A stretch of 6,571 bases of DNA. Origin: an uncultured Verrucomicrobiota bacterium. GTDB lineage: Bacteria; Verrucomicrobiota; Kiritimatiellia; CAIVKH01. Below the pieces are notes generated by a model that saw only the letters and a program-made list of their open reading frames with translations, did not search any database and had not been told where the DNA came from. A program made the position numbers and the translations under genes. The DNA lies in assembly GCA_937894535.1 (NCBI GenBank), contig CALBHI010000337.1, positions 1 through 6,571 on the forward strand. The letters run 5' to 3'. Positions 1-6,007 of the stretch are shown piece by piece; position 1 is the stretch's first letter, and the number at the start of each line of letters is the position of its first letter.

Positions 1-198
1 GCTAATCCCGCTTGCCGCGGGATTACCCGAAGAATCCAGGTGGTCACGCATCGTCTCGCTTTGCTCGCCGATAAAGGCGGGGATCATCATCCTGATTTTA
101 TTCCATTCATTATCTTGATAAACCCGGAACGCGGCGGGGGCCACGCCTCCGGCGGGCAAGCGCCGCGTCTCCATCGGCGGATGACATGTCTGTTCCAT
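1..198 (-). CDS. Unidentified partial reading frame, N-terminal 66 codons, runs off left edge
   Basis: An open frame begins with ATG at 198 on the minus strand and stays open for 66 codons to base 1, where the window ends. The first half is Pro/Arg/Ala-rich. The second half is mixed and looks protein-like, with the stretch FRVYQDNEWNKI around residues 24-35 and SETMRDHLDSSGNP around residues 47-60. I do not recognise a family and assign no function. No good Shine-Dalgarno precedes the ATG: a GAAGA lies about 15 bases upstream, which is too far. Met9 is an alternative start. The frame lies 62 bases beyond the methyltransferase stop, on the same strand but across a GC-rich hairpin, so it may be a separate transcription unit. 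Against it being real are its shortness within the window and the perfect inverted repeat inside it. For it is the absence of stops in a locally A+T-richer stretch (bases about 85-125). Confidence 0.35.
   Translation of the reverse strand, partial: MEQTCHPPMETRRLPAGGVAPAAFRVYQDNEWNKIRMMIPAFIGEQSETMRDHLDSSGNPAASGIS
3..25. repeat. Perfect 9-bp inverted repeat with 5-base loop
   Basis: The arms TAATCCCGC (3-11) and GCGGGATTA (17-25) are perfect reverse complements around the loop TTGCC. A T-tract follows on neither strand within view, and the window edge cuts the minus-strand continuation two bases later. It lies within the partial reading frame at 1-198. It could be an RNA hairpin, part of a dispersed repeat, or a chance palindrome. 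Confidence 0.5.
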
Positions 199-230
199 GC
201 CAAGGTACGTTTTCTTCGTAAATGTTGGAG

Positions 231-250
231 CCGCGGTGCCCTCACCGCGG
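231..250 (-). terminator. GC-rich hairpin after the operon's last recognised gene, possible terminator
   Basis: CCGCGGTG (231-238) and CACCGCGG (243-250) form a perfect 8-bp stem with a 4-base loop, 10 bases past the TAA stop of the methyltransferase. On the minus strand the stem is followed by CTCCAACATTTACG, so there is no proper U-tract. If it terminates, it would do so weakly or with Rho. On the plus strand the stem is followed by the slightly T-rich TGTCTTGTCATT, but no plus-strand gene ends there. It could equally be a REP-like dispersed palindrome. The position after the last overlapping gene is the main reason to call it a terminator. Confidence 0.35.
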
Positions 251-260
251 TGTCTTGTCA

Positions 261-1118
261 TTATGGCTTCCGCGCGATGACGAGGAACATGTGGCCGGTG
301 AGGGATGGGGGGAGCAGGGTGTGGAGGAGTCGGCCGAGCGGGTTGAGGCGGACGCGGCCGGCGACGTGGTCATAGCCGCCGGCGATCGCGCCGAAGGTGT
401 GGAGCACGCCCTCGTCGTGGAAGTCGGCGTAGGCGTCGTCGATGTCGAAGCCGGCGGCGCGGATTTCCGCGATGATCTGCGCGGGGGTGAATAGGTACTG
501 GAAGAAACTCCAGCGCGTTCCGTCGCGCAGGTAGTCGACCGCCCAGTCCGGGTTGGTGGTCGCGTTGACGGCACGGCGGCTGGCCGCGGAGGCCGCGTCG
601 CCCTTGATCGCTTCCAATATCCGGCGCACGGGCGCTTTGATGCCGCGCACGATCCGGCGCATCGGGCTCAAGTATGGTACGGTGATCAGGGCGAGTCCGC
701 CCGGACGCAACACGCGCAGGTATTCGCGCAGCGAGGCGGCGGGGCCTTCGGACGCATGTTCGACCGCGCCGAGCGAGAGGATGCACCCGATCGATCCCGC
801 GTCCACCGGCATGTTCCGCATGTCGGCGGCGTGGAAGACACCGCCGGGGATGGTCTTGCGGGCCTGGGCGCAGAGGGCTTCGCTCCAGTCGATGCCGATC
901 GAGGACCAACCCTGCTTCACCGACCAGGCCACCCAGCGGCCTGAACCGCAACCGGCTTCAAGCATGGGTTGGTGATCCGGGATGACGCGGCGGAACAACG
1001 GAGCGAGTTCGTAGTGGTCGCAGTTGGCGATCTGCTGCTCCAGCGGGACGGAGAGGAACGAGGCCTCGAAATCGTCGCTGATGCGCTGGGCTTCCTGGTC
1101 GAGCGGGGTCGTGGTCAT
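261..1118 (-). CDS. Class I SAM-dependent methyltransferase
   Basis: This 285-residue protein has the Rossmann-fold methyltransferase signature. Motif I is LEAGCGSGRW at about residues 53-62 (SAM binding). The acidic end of strand 2 is in GIDWSE, with Asp77. Motif II/III is the AADMRNMP segment around 97-104, followed by LSLGAVEH at 114-121. LRPGG near 140 precedes ITVPY. This fits the Methyltransf_11/23 type, which methylates small molecules, lipids or sugars. In this cluster the likely substrate is a glycan sugar hydroxyl or the growing chain end; that is inference. It is soluble and cytoplasmic, with no signal peptide or membrane segment. The ATG at 1118 is chosen because it forms an ATGA overlap with the upstream stop and has AAGGAA 8 bases upstream; the frame is open further upstream only inside the preceding gene. 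It ends with TAA, unlike the TGA stops of the other five genes, and is the last recognised gene of the operon. Confidence 0.9.
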   Translation of the reverse strand: MTTTPLDQEAQRISDDFEASFLSVPLEQQIANCDHYELAPLFRRVIPDHQPMLEAGCGSGRWVAWSVKQGWSSIGIDWSEALCAQARKTIPGGVFHAADMRNMPVDAGSIGCILSLGAVEHASEGPAASLREYLRVLRPGGLALITVPYLSPMRRIVRGIKAPVRRILEAIKGDAASAASRRAVNATTNPDWAVDYLRDGTRWSFFQYLFTPAQIIAEIRAAGFDIDDAYADFHDEGVLHTFGAIAGGYDHVAGRVRLNPLGRLLHTLLPPSLTGHMFLVIARKP

Positions 1119-2116
1119 GCGAGCAGTTCCTTGTAGAGGTCGAGGTAACGCAGGGTGATGTCCTTCCAGCTGGCCACCGGGAAGGTCATCTGTGCACGGC
1201 GGTGGGCGGTGGCGTAAAAGGCGGCGAGGTCGCGGGCGATCCGATCGGGTCCGGCGAGGTCGGTAAACCGCACGTCGGCGTGGCCGTGGTACACCCGGTT
1301 GGCCCACGGTAGGTTCGACAGCAGCAGGGGCAGTCCCGCGGCGGCAGCTTCATAGGCAGCGAAGCAACCGCTTTCCATTTCGCTGAGCAGCACGAACCCG
1401 CGGGCGCGGCGGAGCAGTTCGTGTTTGCGCTCGCGGGAGACGAAGCCTTCGTAGCGGGTCAGCGCGGGATCAAGCGCGGCGAGGAACGCCTTGAAATAGG
1501 GGTCGTCCTCGCCATAGGGGCGTCCAACGAAACGCACCGGAACCCTCGCGCGGTTCGCGGCCTGGGCGAGGAGCAGCGGATTCTTGCGCGGATGGATGGT
1601 GGCGAGGCAGACGAGGTAGTCCTCCTCGAGGTCCGGAGCGCGCAGGCTCGCGATCTCATCCTCGGGCAGGCCGTGCGGGATGACGTGCAGCTTTTCGCGC
1701 GGCGCGCCGAACAGCGAGGCGGCCACGCCGGCTTCGAGGTCGGTCACGTACACCAGGGCGTCCATCGTCCGGTAGACACCCCAGCCGAGGCGGCCGGTCC
1801 AGGCGGGCATCAGTTTCGCGGCGACGGTCTTCACGGCGCGTTGCGCGAACAGTGCGGCAGGTGAACGCGAGGCGGTGCGGTCGAGGAACTCGGTCATGAC
1901 CACGCGGTAGCCCTTGCGCTGGGCGAGTTCGACATGCATGTCGAGCGGGCGTCCGATGTAGTGGAGGATGTCGCCCTTCTGGTGTTCGTCCCACCAGCGT
2001 TCGGGTTCCATATCGATGCCGAGGGCGGCGGCTTGCTGCATCAACGATTCGATCAACGTCTGCGTGCCGCCGTGGGCGAGGGCGAAGGGGAGTCCGTGGG
2101 AAATGATGATTTTCAT
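1115..2116 (-). CDS. GT4-like (GT-B fold) glycosyltransferase, 333 aa
   Basis: This looks like a retaining GT-B glycosyltransferase that transfers a sugar from a nucleotide-sugar donor in the cytoplasm. The N-terminal acceptor domain (about 1-150) opens with MKIIISHG and a glycine-rich HGGTQTLIESL loop at 15-25. The linker VIPHGLPED (145-153) leads into the donor domain. There TIHPRKNPLLLAQA (173-186) carries the phosphate-binding Arg177/Lys178, and SEMESGCFAAYEA (245-257) provides the GT4 E-x7-E pair, Glu248 and Glu256. At 333 residues it is shorter than the usual 360-400, mostly because the N-terminal domain is compact. Donor and acceptor are unknown. The ATG at 2116 overlaps the previous TGA by four bases; only a weak GGA lies 6 bases upstream, so coupling probably drives translation. 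A much longer open frame upstream in this phase (to 3484) is only read-through across the neighbour in the wrong frame. Confidence 0.88.
   Translation of the reverse strand: MKIIISHGLPFALAHGGTQTLIESLMQQAAALGIDMEPERWWDEHQKGDILHYIGRPLDMHVELAQRKGYRVVMTEFLDRTASRSPAALFAQRAVKTVAAKLMPAWTGRLGWGVYRTMDALVYVTDLEAGVAASLFGAPREKLHVIPHGLPEDEIASLRAPDLEEDYLVCLATIHPRKNPLLLAQAANRARVPVRFVGRPYGEDDPYFKAFLAALDPALTRYEGFVSRERKHELLRRARGFVLLSEMESGCFAAYEAAAAGLPLLLSNLPWANRVYHGHADVRFTDLAGPDRIARDLAAFYATAHRRAQMTFPVASWKDITLRYLDLYKELLA
1127..1132 (-). promoter_or_regulatory. Shine-Dalgarno for the methyltransferase
   Basis: AAGGAA on the minus strand lies 8 bases before the ATG at 1118. It is the clearest ribosome binding site in the operon and fixes this start. 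It sits inside the last codons of the upstream glycosyltransferase, so the methyltransferase could be translated both by coupling and by independent initiation. Confidence 0.65.
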
Positions 2117-3285
2117 GCGGCGTCCAGCATCGAGCGGTAGAGGTTGTTCCACGCGGTAAGCACCGGTTCCGCGCCGCACCGGGCGAGGATATGGGCGTGT
2201 GCGGCGGCGCGGGCGGCGGATCCAGCCGGATCGTTCCACGAGGCCCAGGCGCGTTCGAGGGCGTCGTCCATCGCGCCGACCGAACGGCCGGGCACGAGGT
2301 GGCCGTGGTTGTTTTTGCACAGCCAGGCCGGTCCACCGGCCTCGCGTGCGGCAACCACCGGGATGCGCAGGGCCATGGCTTCGGCGACCGGGGCTCCGAA
2401 CGATTCCTCGAGGGAGGGGTGCAGCAGCACGGTGGCGCGGGTGATGGCCTCCAGTGCGGCCGGGTAGGGAATGCGGCCGAGGAACAGCACGCCGTCGGCG
2501 AGGCGGTGCGACACCGCCCAGTGTTCGGCCGGGCCGCCGGATTCGAAGCCGGGACCAGCGAGGATGTACACCGCCTGCGGATGGCGGCGGCGGAAACGGG
2601 CGAAGGCGTGCAGCGCGGTGGTCGCGTTGCGGAACCGCGCCCAGGTCAGCAGGCTGATGACCTGCGGGTGTTCGGGGTCCGGGGTGAACGGCGGCAGGGC
2701 GGGCGGTTCGGGAACGAGATTCGGGATGACCGGCGAGGTGTCGCGGCGCAGGCGGTTCACATAGGCGGCGATGTGGGGCGAGACGGCAGTGCAGCGCGGT
2801 GCGCGGGCGATGACCGAGCGGCTCATCAGGTAGTGCGGGGCGTAGCGCCAGCCGAGGTGGCGCAGCATGCGGGCGGCATGGTCGTGTACGGTGATCACGG
2901 CCGGAGCGGTGGCCTGGGCCAGCGCGGCACGGCCGTATTCGTAGGTCCAGTTGGCGTGGCACACGGCGGGTTGGCTTTCGCGCAGCGCGGCGACCAGGCC
3001 GGCGACTTCGGTGGCGTAGCCATCGCGCAGGGCGCGGCGGGTGCGGCGGCGGACGATCCACAGGCGGGCGAGATCGCCATCGATCCGCTGGATTGGTTTG
3101 TCCGCCTCCGGGTCCAGGGTGATCACGTCGGTCGGCCAGCCGCGATGCAGACGGGCGAGCACGAGGTTGACCAGGCAGCTTCCGCCCATGCCGCGCGGCA
3201 GGTTGGCGGGTACGCGGTTCCGGTCGAGGAAGGGCAATAGTGATGCGGTCTCGAATGGACCGAGGATGGCGATGCGGGAGGTCAT
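2113..3285 (-). CDS. GT4-family glycosyltransferase, 390 aa, with divergent donor-binding loop
   Basis: This is a GT-B glycosyltransferase, probably retaining. The N-terminal domain (about 1-185) has MTSRIAILGPF, a glycine-rich MGGSCLVNLVLARL at 33-46, and AVITVHDHAARML at 129-141. The linker VIPNLVPEP (186-194) leads to the donor domain (about 205-370), with YILAGPGF at 240-247 and HPSLEESFGAPVAEAM at 289-304. The latter holds the GT4 E-x7-E pair, Glu294 and Glu302. The usual G-R-L-x-x-K-G loop is replaced by LTWARFRNATTAL (213-225), where Arg219 appears to take the place of the conserved Lys. The ATG at 3285 shares four bases with the preceding TGA. No Shine-Dalgarno precedes it (GCAACGCGC), so translation most likely depends on ribosomes finishing the upstream gene. 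The frame is open further upstream to 3684, but that part lies inside the upstream gene and is not glycosyltransferase-like. Sugar specificity cannot be read from the sequence. Confidence 0.9.
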   Translation of the reverse strand: MTSRIAILGPFETASLLPFLDRNRVPANLPRGMGGSCLVNLVLARLHRGWPTDVITLDPEADKPIQRIDGDLARLWIVRRRTRRALRDGYATEVAGLVAALRESQPAVCHANWTYEYGRAALAQATAPAVITVHDHAARMLRHLGWRYAPHYLMSRSVIARAPRCTAVSPHIAAYVNRLRRDTSPVIPNLVPEPPALPPFTPDPEHPQVISLLTWARFRNATTALHAFARFRRRHPQAVYILAGPGFESGGPAEHWAVSHRLADGVLFLGRIPYPAALEAITRATVLLHPSLEESFGAPVAEAMALRIPVVAAREAGGPAWLCKNNHGHLVPGRSVGAMDDALERAWASWNDPAGSAARAAAHAHILARCGAEPVLTAWNNLYRSMLDAA

Positions 3286-4481
3286 GCGCGTTGCTTCGCG
3301 AAGCGATCGAGGGTCTCGCGGTAGAGGGTGACGTAACGCGCGGCGACGGCGTCCACGGAGAACACGGACTCGGCGCGGGCGCGGGCGGCGGCGCCGATGC
3401 GGGCGCGTTGCTCCGGGTTGCGCAGCAGGTCGGTGATGATGCGGATGTAGGTGTCCACGTCGTTGCCGGCGACGCGGAAGCCAACGTCGGGTTCCGGATA
3501 GATATCTGACGACACGCCGGGCAGGTCGTTCACCACACAGGGGAGGCCGCACGCCATCGCTTCGATCTGCACGGTGCCGAAGCCTTCCTGGCGCGACGGG
3601 AACATGAACACGTCGGCGCAGGGCAAATGTTGGGCGAGGTCGGGGAGTTTGCCGGTCTGGTGTACGTAGGGATCGCGGGCCCATGCGGGAGGGAGTTGGT
3701 GGGCGGCGAGGAATTGCTCCAGCGAGGGATGGTTCGGATCGTCCTGCATGTAGTTGCCGGCGAGCAGCAGGTGCAGGTCGGGAAAGGTCTCGCGCAGGCG
3801 TTGCCAGACGCGGAACAGGATGTCGGTGCCCTTGATCGGGCCGAGGTAGCCGGCGTAGGCGAGGATGGGCTGATCGGGGGGCAGGCCGAGTTCGATCCGG
3901 CGGGCGCGCCGCGCATCAGGAGGGAGGGGGTGGAAACGCGCGACATCGACGGAGTTCGGGATGACCTCGATCTGCGCGGGGATGTTGAACCGGCGGCAGG
4001 TCTCGGCCTGGCCGGAGGTCATCGCGACGACAGTGTCCAGGCGGCGGTACAACCACAAGGCGATGCGTCCGTGGCGTCCGGCGCGGACGCCGTCGGGGGT
4101 GTCCCAGCCGTCGAGGGTGATCTTCATCAGGGTCGGACAGCGCAACAGGCAACCGACCACCCAGGCCAGCAGCAGGTTCATGTACGGGCCACCGTGCACA
4201 TGGAACAGGTCCACCTGTCCGCGCAGCGTCCGCAGGTGGCGCAGCAGGGCGAGGAATCCTTTCACTTTGCGGCGTTTGCCCGGGTGGGTCAGCGGGAACG
4301 ATTGCACCGGGAAGCCCTCGTGGGTTCCGCCGTGGATCCATTCCGGTCCGATCGCCTCCACGAGGAACGACACGTCCACCCCGCGCTCGCGCAGACCGCG
4401 GGCCAACCGTAGCGCCGAATGCGAAGCGCCGCGGTCGTGGGGAAAAAAGGAAACGATGAAGTGGAGAACGTTCACCTTCAC
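3282..4481 (-). CDS. GT4-family glycosyltransferase, 399 aa, GTG start
   Basis: This is a canonical GT4 retaining glycosyltransferase of normal family length, acting in the cytoplasm on a lipid-linked or growing glycan acceptor. The N-terminal domain opens with VLHFIVSFFP and the DRGASHSALRLARGL loop at 16-30, with LFHVHGG at 92-98. The inter-domain VIPNSVDVARFHP (173-185) is the typical GT4 linker. In the donor domain, GYLGPIKG (211-218) carries Lys217, and SRQEGFGTVQIEAMACG (296-312) holds the E-x7-E pair Glu299 and Glu307, followed by the usual GLPCVV. The annotated GTG at 4481 overlaps the upstream TGA by four bases. An in-frame GTG at 4475 has AGGA at a better distance and would remove only two residues, so the exact start is uncertain. 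It ends with a TGA that overlaps the next ATG. Confidence 0.93.
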   Translation of the reverse strand: MKVNVLHFIVSFFPHDRGASHSALRLARGLRERGVDVSFLVEAIGPEWIHGGTHEGFPVQSFPLTHPGKRRKVKGFLALLRHLRTLRGQVDLFHVHGGPYMNLLLAWVVGCLLRCPTLMKITLDGWDTPDGVRAGRHGRIALWLYRRLDTVVAMTSGQAETCRRFNIPAQIEVIPNSVDVARFHPLPPDARRARRIELGLPPDQPILAYAGYLGPIKGTDILFRVWQRLRETFPDLHLLLAGNYMQDDPNHPSLEQFLAAHQLPPAWARDPYVHQTGKLPDLAQHLPCADVFMFPSRQEGFGTVQIEAMACGLPCVVNDLPGVSSDIYPEPDVGFRVAGNDVDTYIRIITDLLRNPEQRARIGAAARARAESVFSVDAVAARYVTLYRETLDRFAKQRA

Positions 4482-6007
4482 GTCCTGGAGGGGTTGGGCT
4501 TGCGGGCAAAGCCCACGGCTCGCGGTGTGGCAACTGCCGGGGTGTTCGGTGGCGTCGTTTTTTCGCGGTAAAATTTTTCCGCCGTCGCGCGGATGCCTTC
4601 CAGGATGGCGAGTTGCACGAAGATGGTAATGAACGTTGAGCGCACATCACCGTGGATGAAGATGTATGTAAACACGTTGAACAGGGTTTTGACCCTGAAC
4701 ACAACATGTGCGCGCCGCAACATGGGCTCCGCATCCACCTTCAGGGGTTTCAGCGAATACAGGGTGCAATAGAACAGGAAGAGCATGCCAAGGATAAATC
4801 CTGGCAAGCCCAAGTCTAGCAATAGGCTGATAATGCCGCTGTGATAGTTGTGAGTCACGTATGCTTCTAGAATCATGTCCATGCGGACGCCCAAGGACAT
4901 GATCTCGCTCATGTGAAAAGTGAAGCCCCGGCCGATCCAAAGGTAATTTGGCAGGTGCTTGAGGGAGTACTCCCACACCTGCAGGCGCCATTGAGCAGAT
5001 CCAGATGCATCCGCCTGTGCCAAATAGGAAACGTCGGCAAATGGTAACCAGGAAAGCGCCCGTTGCACCGGATAAGGAAGGTGTGGCATTAGCGGTATAG
5101 ATAGTCCGAGCAAAAGGACAACTGACACCACGAAAAAGCTGATGTATTGAGCGCGCATAGCCCGTGGTGCCGTGAAAAGGATGTAGAGCATAGTTACGCC
5201 GATGACTTCAATCACCATGCTTCGAAATCCCGACAATAAGCCCATGATCATGCAAAGACCAATGAGCGCGGTGAGTTGAATGCCCTTGTTGCCGCGGTAT
5301 GGGTAAAAAATCAAAGCGGTCACCAGTAGCTGGCTGCTTACTCCGGCTAAACCGTGGAAGCGATACGTGCCGGCACCTTCTTCGCCCGCCATGTTTTCTA
5401 TCAGTCCGTAGACGTAGGGTTTAACGAAGTGGAATTGATGGTAAATAGCTCCGCCGGAAAGCATGAATAACATTTGAGAGATTGTTGGCATCAAGCTGCC
5501 GATGAACATGAAGATGAACAGGCGGCGCCACTGTCGCGGGGTAAGGGTGTAGTATTTGGCACAAAACAGGAAGAAAGCGGCAAAGATCAGCTTGATGTAC
5601 GAAGCGCCGCCGATCAAACCGCTTCCCGCGGCACGCAAGCCAAGGCCTCGGAAGTAGATGATAATACCCAGCAGGATGAGCAAGAAGTAGAGAACGCGGT
5701 GGGTGGAAGGGGTCGGGAATCCCGACGGTTTTGCGATGATGTTCCTCGCGACGGTTATGCCGACGAACAGAACCATCAGCACATTGACGACCTGGAGCCC
5801 CTGAGGGAGGCCGGGCATCGTTAATCCGCTGTGAAACAGGGCGTAGGTGAGAATCAGCAATCCGGTCGGGTTGTTGACGAAGTAGATGCCGACGGGTGCG
5901 GCGAGCAGCAGGAAGTGCACGAGGAAGCCGCGCGAGGTGAAGCCGTAGAAGGCGATCAGCACGACGGCGATCACGCCGATGATGGGGATGAGGAATTGGG
6001 GGATCAT
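4478..6007 (-). CDS. O-antigen polymerase/ligase-family membrane protein (Wzy/WaaL-like)
   Basis: This 509-residue, very hydrophobic protein of the inner membrane has about 12 membrane segments. Visible ones lie near 3-20, 28-57, 71-90, 104-119, 137-152, 162-184, 223-236, 244-258, 264-280, 287-308, 390-418 and 441-472. A long, probably periplasmic loop spans about 309-388. The superfamily hallmarks are GFRSMVIE at 260-267 with Arg262, WRLQVWEYS at 340-348 with Arg341, WIGRGF at 357-362, and THNYHSGIISLLLDLGLPG at 385-403 with the conserved His386-Asn387 pair. Enzymes of this family polymerise undecaprenyl-linked repeats (Wzy) or transfer the glycan to lipid A-core or another acceptor (WaaL). 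Sequence alone does not decide between them. The glycosyltransferase neighbours slightly favour polymerase. The C-terminal tail (about 473-509) is basic, Pro-rich and probably cytoplasmic. The ATG at 6007 overlaps the previous TGA; no clear Shine-Dalgarno precedes it. Codons in the interior (TTG, CTA, CTT, TTT, TAT) and about 45-50% G+C differ from flanking genes. Confidence 0.88.
   Translation of the reverse strand: MIPQFLIPIIGVIAVVLIAFYGFTSRGFLVHFLLLAAPVGIYFVNNPTGLLILTYALFHSGLTMPGLPQGLQVVNVLMVLFVGITVARNIIAKPSGFPTPSTHRVLYFLLILLGIIIYFRGLGLRAAGSGLIGGASYIKLIFAAFFLFCAKYYTLTPRQWRRLFIFMFIGSLMPTISQMLFMLSGGAIYHQFHFVKPYVYGLIENMAGEEGAGTYRFHGLAGVSSQLLVTALIFYPYRGNKGIQLTALIGLCMIMGLLSGFRSMVIEVIGVTMLYILFTAPRAMRAQYISFFVVSVVLLLGLSIPLMPHLPYPVQRALSWLPFADVSYLAQADASGSAQWRLQVWEYSLKHLPNYLWIGRGFTFHMSEIMSLGVRMDMILEAYVTHNYHSGIISLLLDLGLPGFILGMLFLFYCTLYSLKPLKVDAEPMLRRAHVVFRVKTLFNVFTYIFIHGDVRSTFITIFVQLAILEGIRATAEKFYREKTTPPNTPAVATPRAVGFARKPNPSRT
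4483..4486 (-). promoter_or_regulatory. Ribosome binding site that bears on the start of the 399-aa glycosyltransferase
   Basis: AGGA on the minus strand lies only 1 base before the GTG at 4481 but 7 bases before a second in-frame GTG at 4475. By spacing it favours the later start, which would give a protein two residues shorter and a 2-base gap after the upstream TGA. By uniformity with the other junctions, the 4-base overlap start at 4481 is favoured. Confidence 0.4.

Noticed and set aside
199..262. Promoter for the left-edge frame (ATGACA resembling a -35 box near 257-262)
   Set aside because: No acceptable -10 box lies 16-18 bases downstream; that stretch is the GC-rich hairpin.
40..494. 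Plus-strand open frames across the left end (40-375 and 222-494)
   Set aside because: They have no ribosome binding site or motif and overlap the methyltransferase C-terminus and the hairpin. The minus-strand frame at 1-198 has more protein-like composition.
2191..3240. Long plus-strand open frame of about 349 codons antisense to the 390-aa glycosyltransferase
   Set aside because: It is Gly/Ala/Val/Arg/Gln-rich low-information sequence with no motif, opposite a gene with clear GT4 motifs. High G+C removes stop codons from antisense frames, which explains it.
3293..3304. Twelve-base perfect palindrome GCTTCGCGAAGC just before the ATG at 3285
   Set aside because: It encodes the end of the 399-aa enzyme. 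As RNA it gives only a 4-bp stem, and such palindromes are expected by chance in GC-rich coding DNA. It is not enough to claim a regulatory site.
2117..3484. Upstream extension of the 333-aa glycosyltransferase frame into a 789-codon product
   Set aside because: The extension is Arg/Pro/His-rich read-through in the wrong frame of the neighbouring glycosyltransferase genes. Conserved glycosyltransferase sequence starts exactly at the overlap ATG at 2116.
3627..4412. Plus-strand open frame of about 261 codons antisense to the 399-aa glycosyltransferase
   Set aside because: Composition is typical of a high-G+C shadow (Val/Gly/Gln-rich), it has no recognisable domain, and the opposite strand holds an unambiguous GT4 gene.
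4558..4575. Possible slippery sequence in the polymerase tail (six A on the coding strand, with a nearby A5T4 stretch)
   Set aside because: The AAAAAAC heptamer is not in the codon phase needed for -1 frameshifting, and no downstream structure or alternative frame product is apparent.
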